Shown: in pieces, positions 1 to 5,054 of the stretch
How the letters are laid out: each line of letters starts with the position of its first letter
Position numbering within the stretch: the first letter of the stretch is position 1
Assembly: GCA_022758935.1 (NCBI GenBank)
Contig: JAEMQG010000202.1
Span: 1-5,054 of the forward strand
From: Candidatus Nitrosopumilus sp.
GTDB lineage: Archaea; Thermoproteota; Nitrososphaeria; Nitrososphaerales; Nitrosopumilaceae
Reading direction: 5' to 3'
Length of the DNA: 5,054 bases
Translations under genes and position numbers: made by a program
Notes under the pieces: model-generated
Told to the model about the DNA's origin: nothing
What the model saw: only the letters and a program-made list of their open reading frames with translations
The model's database searches: none

Positions 1-2537
1 CAGATGATACATATTCGTTTATTGGAGATCCTCCAACTACAAAGAGATTTGATTATACACAAGCTTGGAAAGAAGTAGAATCATTTTTTGTGAAAAATGG
101 TCATACGTCAGTTTCAAGATATCCAGTCGTGTGCAGATGGCGGGATGATCTTTACTTTACGATTGCATCAATCGTGGATTTTCAAAGAATAATGGGTTCA
201 AAAGTTGTCTTTGAGTTTCCGGCAAATCCATTAATTGTTCCGCAAACTTGTTTAAGATTCAAGGATTTAGAAAATGTCGGAGTAACTGGAAGACATTTTT
301 CTAGTTTTTGTATGATTGGGCAACACAGTATTCCAAATTCTCAGGGATATTGGAAAGACGAATGTGTAGATTTAGACTTTAGGTTGCTAACGAATCAATT
401 TGGAATAAAAAAAGAAGAGGTTGTATTTGTAGAAGATGTTTGGGCTGGTGGAGGCTCATTTGGTTCATCATTAGAATATTTTGTTAGAGGATTAGAACTT
501 GGTAATGCCGTGTTTACTGAATTTCAAGGAGAATTGGGAAAACACACAACACTTGATCAAAAAATTATCGATATGGGTGCAGGTTTAGAAAGATTTGCAT
601 GGATCACAATGGGAACTCCAACTGCGTATGATTGCTGTTTTGGTCCAATCACAAATAAGTTATTTCAAAAAATAGGAATTAATTCTGATTCAGAATTACT
701 AAGAAGATACTTTACAGAAATTGCAAAGGGTTTAGAAAACTTTGAGGATTTGAGTGATGTTAGAAAACATGCAATAAAGAAGGTTGGATTAACAGATGAT
801 CAAGTAAATCGAATCATTACTCCACTAGAAGGAATTTATTTAATTGCAGATCATCTTAGAACCTTAATATTTGCAATTTCTGACGGCGCACTCCCAAGTA
901 ATGTAGGTGGAGGATACAATTTGAGAATGATTTTGCGCAGAGTCATTGCAACAATGAATAGAATGAATTTAAAATTAGATTTAGATGAACTGATTGATGC
1001 ACATATTGATTATCTAAAAGAAACATATCCAGAACTGAATTCAAGTAGAGAAGATGTAAAAACAATTCTCAAAATAGAAGCTGGAAGATATGAAGAATCA
1101 AAATCAAAAATGGAAAAAGTTGCATTAAAACTCAAAGGAAAAGGAAAACCACCTACTGTGAATGAATTAATCACAATGTACGAATCAGATGGAATTACTC
1201 CAGATTATCTAAAAGATCTTGATGTAATAACAGAAATTCCATCTACATTTTATGCAAAACTATCAGATTTGCATCAATCTGAGAAGAAAAAAGGAGTGGA
1301 AAAACTGCCATTAGATAATCTTCCAGAAACAGACATGTTGTTTTACAAAGACGATCCAATGGAATTTGAGGCCAAAGTTCTCAGAGTCTTTGATAGATCA
1401 GTAGTGCTGGATAAAACATCATTTTATGCAAGAGGTGGTGGTCAGGAACCAGATTACGGAACTATTGCTAACTACAAAGTAGTTGATGTTAACAAACATG
1501 GAGGTATCATAGTACATGAATTAGAAGAAGGAATCCCAAATGAAGGAGATGTGGTAAAGTGTAAAGTAGATTCTTTACGTAGAGAAAACATTACAAAAAA
1601 TCATACCAGTACACATATCTTAAATTCATCTTCAAGAAGTGTCTTGGGTTCATGGATTTGGCAACATTCTGCATTTAAAGAAGCAGATCATGCAAGATTA
1701 GACATCACTCATCATTCACCTCTTAGTGAAAATGAAATAAAAGAAATTGAAAAAGTTGCAAATTCAGTGATCAAACAAAATATTCCAGTCTCTATTGATA
1801 ATTTTGACAGAGGAGTTGCAGAACAAAAATATGGATTTAAAATATATCAAGGTGGAGTTGTACCTGTAAAATCAGTTCGAATTGTATCGATTAAAGATTT
1901 TGATGTAGAGGCCTGTGGTGGAACACATGTTAAAAAAACTGGAGATATAGAAATCATAAAAATAACAAAAACAAAAAGAATTCAAGATGGAGTCGTACGA
2001 ATTGAATTTGTATCTGGTCAAACAGCTTTTGATTACATCAAACAAAAAAAGACAGATGAGGTAAAAAATTTAGAAGAATCTGCACAAAAAGAACAAATGC
2101 AAAACCAAAGAGAAGAACGAAAACAAAAAGCAAGAGAAAAGATCCCAATTTTACTTGAACAGGTTTCTACATACGATGATGGCACAACTATAATTGATGA
2201 AATTCAAATACATATGACAAATTCTATGAAATTCTGTTTTACCTTTAGTGATCAATATGATGAATTTTTCCATATCAATTTTGGAAAAAAACTAGTCAAA
2301 GATAATCCAATGACAACATATGTTGGTATTTTTGAGACAGGGCCTACAATCAGAATTATAGTATATTCAGGAGAAGAGGCATCAAAGAGTAAAAACGCTG
2401 GAAATATAGCCAAATCAGTGGCTGAGATTCTTGGAGGAGCTGGTGGTGGAGATGCAAAATTTGCCCAAGGTGGAGGAAAAGACACATCTAAAAAAGATGA
2501 AGCAATTAACAAAGTAAAATCAATGATTTTAGGATGA
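1..2537 (+). CDS. alaS: Alanyl-tRNA synthetase, archaeal type, 5'-truncated by window edge
   Basis: The enzyme attaches alanine to tRNA-Ala in the cytoplasm, using ATP, and hydrolyses mischarged Ser- or Gly-tRNA-Ala. The frame is open from base 3 to the TGA at 2535-2537, giving 844 residues (numbered from base 3). Archaeal AlaRS is usually about 900 residues, so roughly 50-60 N-terminal residues lie upstream; the GTG at base 90 is internal, because conserved sequence (YSFIGDPP) continues above it. The class II catalytic core shows motif 1 around RYPVVCRWRDD (39-49), motif 2 around CLRF...NVGVTGRH (83-98) and motif 3 GAGLER (192-197). The tRNA-recognition part has NVGGGYNLRMILRR (300-313) and ESDGITPD (D396); N300 and D396 are candidates for the residues that read the G3:U70 pair. 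The editing domain has RGGGQ (477-481) and all four metal ligands: HTSTH (H534, H538) and CGGTH (C638, H642). A charged Lys/Glu/Gln-rich helix, probably coiled coil (677-720), leads to a C-terminal domain ending in a Gly-rich segment (811-827). Nothing is broken or missing within the visible part. Identity is close to certain. Confidence 0.98.
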   Translation, partial: DDTYSFIGDPPTTKRFDYTQAWKEVESFFVKNGHTSVSRYPVVCRWRDDLYFTIASIVDFQRIMGSKVVFEFPANPLIVPQTCLRFKDLENVGVTGRHFSSFCMIGQHSIPNSQGYWKDECVDLDFRLLTNQFGIKKEEVVFVEDVWAGGGSFGSSLEYFVRGLELGNAVFTEFQGELGKHTTLDQKIIDMGAGLERFAWITMGTPTAYDCCFGPITNKLFQKIGINSDSELLRRYFTEIAKGLENFEDLSDVRKHAIKKVGLTDDQVNRIITPLEGIYLIADHLRTLIFAISDGALPSNVGGGYNLRMILRRVIATMNRMNLKLDLDELIDAHIDYLKETYPELNSSREDVKTILKIEAGRYEESKSKMEKVALKLKGKGKPPTVNELITMYESDGITPDYLKDLDVITEIPSTFYAKLSDLHQSEKKKGVEKLPLDNLPETDMLFYKDDPMEFEAKVLRVFDRSVVLDKTSFYARGGGQEPDYGTIANYKVVDVNKHGGIIVHELEEGIPNEGDVVKCKVDSLRRENITKNHTSTHILNSSSRSVLGSWIWQHSAFKEADHARLDITHHSPLSENEIKEIEKVANSVIKQNIPVSIDNFDRGVAEQKYGFKIYQGGVVPVKSVRIVSIKDFDVEACGGTHVKKTGDIEIIKITKTKRIQDGVVRIEFVSGQTAFDYIKQKKTDEVKNLEESAQKEQMQNQREERKQKAREKIPILLEQVSTYDDGTTIIDEIQIHMTNSMKFCFTFSDQYDEFFHINFGKKLVKDNPMTTYVGIFETGPTIRIIVYSGEEASKSKNAGNIAKSVAEILGGAGGGDAKFAQGGGKDTSKKDEAINKVKSMILG

Positions 2538-2548
2538 AAGACATATGA
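2530..2548 (+). promoter_or_regulatory. alaS/leuS junction with possible weak ribosome binding site
   Basis: The alaS stop and leuS start are only 7 bases apart, which leaves no room for a separate promoter between the genes. GGATGA (2532-2537), which overlaps the alaS stop, lies 7 bases before the leuS ATG. It is a poor match to the archaeal Shine-Dalgarno consensus (GGAGGTGA type), so leuS translation may instead depend on ribosomes that have just finished alaS. The coupling is inferred from spacing, not shown. Confidence 0.35.
2534..2548 (+). other. Four-codon ORF (MKDI) bridging the alaS stop and leuS start
   Basis: ATG at 2534-2536 overlaps the alaS TGA as ATGA. It reads Met-Lys-Asp-Ile and ends in TGA at 2546-2548, which overlaps the leuS ATG (2545-2547) as a second ATGA. 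The arrangement is seen directly. Whether ribosomes ever use it is unknown, and it may be chance in AT-rich DNA. Confidence 0.2.
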
Positions 2549-5054
2549 AAATAAACTGGAAAGAAATTGAAACAAAGTGGAGACAAAAGTGGAATGAAAA
2601 TAAAGATTTTGAAACAAATCCAAATGACAAACCAAAAAAATTCATCACGGTAGCATATCCTTATCCAAATTCACCTCAGCACATAGGGCATGGTAGAACA
2701 TATACGCTGGCTGATGTTCATGCTAGATTTTATAGAATGCAAGGATTCAATGTCTTATTTCCAATGGGATTTCATTATACTGGAACCCCAATATTAGGAA
2801 TGGCAAAAAGGGTAGAGGCGAATGACAAAGAACTAATCAGTAATTTGAAAAATTTGTATGGGGTTCCAGAAGATACAATCAAAGAATTTGTCGAACCAGT
2901 AAAAATTGCAAATTATTTCCATCAGGAAATTAAAGCTGGAATGATAGAGATGGGATATTCAATTGACTGGAGAAGAGAATTTACTACAATTGATCCGGTG
3001 TATAGTAAATTCATTGAATGGCAAATCAACATATTACGAGAGAAAAATCTAATCATTCAAGGATCTCACCCAGTTGGATGGTGTCCAAAAGATCAAAACC
3101 CAGTATCACAACATGACACACTTGGTGATGTGGAACCAGATTTTACAGAATATATTTTGATCAAATTCAAATTCGAAGATCATATTATTCCAACTGCAAC
3201 ACTAAGACCTGAAACAATTTTTGGAGTTGTAAATCTCTGGATCAATCCAGAGATCATTTACAAAAAAATCACAGTAGATGATGAAAAATGGATTGTAAGT
3301 AAAGAATGTGCATACAAGATGGAATTTCTAGATAAGAAAATAACATATGATGGAGAAATCAAAGGTTCAGAATTAATTTGGAAGACAGTAACAGTTCCAC
3401 ATAGAAATGAATCAATAGTAATGCTCCCAGCAAGTTTTGTTGAGAGTGAAACTGGTACAGGAGTAGTAATGTCAGTTCCTGCACATGCACCATTTGATTA
3501 TCAAGCATTAATTGACCTCAAAAAATCAAAAATGGAGCCTGAATTATCCACAAAGGTCAATGCAATAACACCAATTTCCATTATTGAAACAGAAGGATAT
3601 GGGGAAAATCCTGCAAAAGAGACGGTGGAAAAATTTGGAATTGTAGATCAAAATGATCCTAAACTAGAAGAAGCAACAAAGGAAGTATATGGAAAAGAAT
3701 TCTATGGAGGAAAACTCAAATCAAACACAGAACAATTTACGGGAATCAAAGTATCTTATGCCAAAGACACCATAAAAGACTGGTTAATCAAAAACAAACA
3801 TGCAGATATTTTGTTAGAGCTAACAAATACTCCAGTAAAGTGTCGTTGTGGAGCAGAATGTGTTGTTAAAGTTCTCAACAATCAATGGTTCCTAAATTAT
3901 GGAGACAAAGATTGGAAAGAAATAGCAACAAAATGTTTTGATTCAATGAATATTTTACCACAAGAGATCAGATCAGAATTTAACTATGTAATTGGATGGC
4001 TACGAGAAAGAGCGTGTGCAAGACAACATGGATTAGGAACAAAACTTCCATGGGACAAAGATTGGATTGTAGAGAGTTTATCAGATTCTGTAATTTACAT
4101 GGCATACTATATAATTTCAAAATTTGTTAATAATAAAACAATAGTAGCTGATAATTTATCAAAGGAATTTTTTGATTATATTTTTCTAGATAAAGGAGAT
4201 TCAGATAAAGTTTCAAGCATTACAAAGATTTCACCATCTATAATTAATGAAATCAAAAAAGAATTTGAATATTTTTACCCAGTTGATTCAAGACATTCTG
4301 GACGAGATTTGGTACCAAATCACTTGACATTTTTTGTTTTAAATCATGTTGCCATATTTCCTCAAAGTAATTGGCCACGTGAAATTGTAGTGAATGGATC
4401 TGTTCTCATGAATGGATCTAAAATGTCAAAGAGTATGGGAAATATCATTCCACTCAGAAAGGCAATTTCAGATTACGGTGCAGACCCAATTAGATTGGCA
4501 ATAATAATTTCAGCAGAATTATTGCAAGATGCAGATTTTAACATGGAGTCAGTTTCAGGCATACAAAATAAGATAGAGGCATTATTTGATGAGTGCTCTA
4601 GGCTCAAAGCAGAAAAACCAGAAACGCTTGAGGCAGAAGATAGATGGATTAAATCAAAAACACAGAACATGATATCTCAGGTAACTCTAGCAGTAGAAAA
4701 AATGAGATTACGTGAAGCATTGCATGATATTTTATTTGCATTTGAATCTGAATTGAGTTGGTACATGAAACGAGCAAATGCAAAAAACAGGAACAATATT
4801 TCAGGAATTTTACATGAAATTAATTCAACTCGAATCGCAATGCTGTCTCCATTTGCACCACATATTGCTGAAGAAATGTGGGAAAAATTAGGTCATTCAG
4901 AAATGGTGTCAAAATCAAGATGGCCAGAATTTTCTCAAAGCAATGTAGATGCAACTGCCATTCATTCAGAAGAATACTTAAAATCTACAATTGAGGATAT
5001 TGCAAAAATTCTTAAAGTTACAAAAATAACTCCACAAAAAATCACCATATACAC
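2545..5054 (+). CDS. leuS: Leucyl-tRNA synthetase, archaeal type, 3'-truncated by window edge
   Basis: This class I synthetase charges tRNA-Leu with leucine and removes mischarged amino acids in a separate editing domain. 836 codons are visible; archaeal LeuRS is usually about 960 residues, so roughly the last 120, including most of the C-terminal domain that contacts the tRNA-Leu long arm, lie beyond the window. The start is firm: an in-frame TAG sits at 2530-2532 and no start codon lies between it and the ATG at 2545, and MKINWKEIETKW fits the family's N terminus. The Rossmann fold shows HIGH (46-49), GFHYTGTP (75-82) and the WCPKDQNPV segment (179-187). The CP1 editing domain has TLRPET (219-224) and GTGVVMSVPAHAPFD (304-318), ending in the conserved Asp318 that contacts the substrate amino group. 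CRCGAEC (433-439) and QWFLNYGD follow, then ACARQHGLGTKLPWD (490-504), HSGRDLVPNHL (584-594) and KMSKS (626-630). The helical anticodon-binding domain includes SPFAPHIAEEMWEKLG (768-783). The gene follows alaS by 7 bases and is probably co-transcribed with it. Confidence 0.98.
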   Translation, partial: MKINWKEIETKWRQKWNENKDFETNPNDKPKKFITVAYPYPNSPQHIGHGRTYTLADVHARFYRMQGFNVLFPMGFHYTGTPILGMAKRVEANDKELISNLKNLYGVPEDTIKEFVEPVKIANYFHQEIKAGMIEMGYSIDWRREFTTIDPVYSKFIEWQINILREKNLIIQGSHPVGWCPKDQNPVSQHDTLGDVEPDFTEYILIKFKFEDHIIPTATLRPETIFGVVNLWINPEIIYKKITVDDEKWIVSKECAYKMEFLDKKITYDGEIKGSELIWKTVTVPHRNESIVMLPASFVESETGTGVVMSVPAHAPFDYQALIDLKKSKMEPELSTKVNAITPISIIETEGYGENPAKETVEKFGIVDQNDPKLEEATKEVYGKEFYGGKLKSNTEQFTGIKVSYAKDTIKDWLIKNKHADILLELTNTPVKCRCGAECVVKVLNNQWFLNYGDKDWKEIATKCFDSMNILPQEIRSEFNYVIGWLRERACARQHGLGTKLPWDKDWIVESLSDSVIYMAYYIISKFVNNKTIVADNLSKEFFDYIFLDKGDSDKVSSITKISPSIINEIKKEFEYFYPVDSRHSGRDLVPNHLTFFVLNHVAIFPQSNWPREIVVNGSVLMNGSKMSKSMGNIIPLRKAISDYGADPIRLAIIISAELLQDADFNMESVSGIQNKIEALFDECSRLKAEKPETLEAEDRWIKSKTQNMISQVTLAVEKMRLREALHDILFAFESELSWYMKRANAKNRNNISGILHEINSTRIAMLSPFAPHIAEEMWEKLGHSEMVSKSRWPEFSQSNVDATAIHSEEYLKSTIEDIAKILKVTKITPQKITIY
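3233..3254. repeat. Perfect inverted repeat, 10-bp arms, 2-base centre, inside leuS
   Basis: The left arm ATCTCTGGAT (3233-3242) is the exact reverse complement of the right arm ATCCAGAGAT (3245-3254), with CA between them. As RNA it would form a short hairpin with a loop of about four bases once the innermost pair opens. It lies within the editing-domain codons for the residues N-L-W-I-N-P-E-I just after TLRPETIFGV. No poly-T run follows, and it is mid-gene, so it is not a terminator. It may be a coincidence of codon choice. Confidence 0.6.

Noticed and set aside
90..92. GTG as the start codon of alaS
   Set aside because: The frame is open to base 3, and the translation above base 90 (YSFIGDPPTTKRFDYTQAW) matches the conserved archaeal AlaRS N-terminal region, so the true start is upstream of the window.
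1252..1274. Inverted repeat ATGCAAA ... TTTGCAT with a 9-base loop in alaS
   Set aside because: Seven-base AT-rich arms with a loop of this size are expected by chance in a window this long.
2401..2500. Glycine-rich run (GGAGGG...GGG) at the end of AlaRS as a possible repeat element
   Set aside because: A Gly-rich segment followed by a short helix is the normal C-terminal signature of AlaRS; the single Ala within the run is a minor substitution.
2252..2635. 127-residue open frame on the minus strand across the alaS/leuS junction
   Set aside because: It is a shadow. Its Pro-rich stretch is simply the antisense of the Gly-rich AlaRS C terminus, and it lies opposite two clear family members with no recognisable protein features of its own.
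4391..4419. 11-base direct repeat TGAATGGATCT with an 18-base period just before KMSKS
   Set aside because: It encodes N-G-S twice in frame, but as recalled, other archaeal LeuRS proteins have the same length here (a VNG and then a G-x-KMSKS), so it is not a recent duplication; conserved residues and codon bias explain it.
4473..4670. 65-residue open frame on the minus strand inside leuS
   Set aside because: It lies fully opposite conserved LeuRS sequence just after KMSKS and has no recognisable domain or start context.

Overview
The window is almost wholly coding and carries two aminoacyl-tRNA synthetase genes on the + strand, each cut by a window edge: alaS (alanyl-tRNA synthetase, 5' end missing) followed 7 bases later by leuS (leucyl-tRNA synthetase, 3' end missing). 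I found no mobile element, CRISPR array, RNA gene or unknown gene. There is no gene-free stretch longer than 7 bases.

Both proteins are of the archaeal type. The AlaRS has the archaeal forms of the class II motifs (RYPVVCRWRDD, NVGGGYNLRMILRR), the archaeal-style RGGGQ in its editing half, and a glycine-rich C-terminal end. The LeuRS has the archaeal/eukaryotic domain order and signature segments (YPYPNSPQHIGHGRTYT, TLRPET, PAHAPFD, ACARQHGLGTKLPWD, SGRDLVPNHLTFF, KMSKS). The DNA is AT-rich (about one third GC in lines I counted), with AGA as the favoured Arg codon and many A-ending codons. Together these suggest a mesophilic archaeon, most likely an ammonia-oxidising Nitrososphaerota (thaumarchaeote) of the Nitrosopumilus kind. 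That lineage call is inference from recalled sequence character, not from a search.

Layout: 1-2537 alaS (frame opens at base 3, stop TGA 2535-2537); 2538-2544 intergenic; 2545-5054 leuS, open at the right edge. The very short gap and shared direction suggest one transcript that supplies two housekeeping translation enzymes, which charge tRNA-Ala and tRNA-Leu and proofread mischarged products. Both proteins keep every catalytic and editing signature I could check, so both look functional.

The window looks ordinary. The two points worth a second look are a four-codon ORF that bridges the alaS stop and the leuS start through an ATGA overlap at each end, and a 10-bp-arm inverted repeat inside leuS. 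I do not see evidence for a previously undescribed system.
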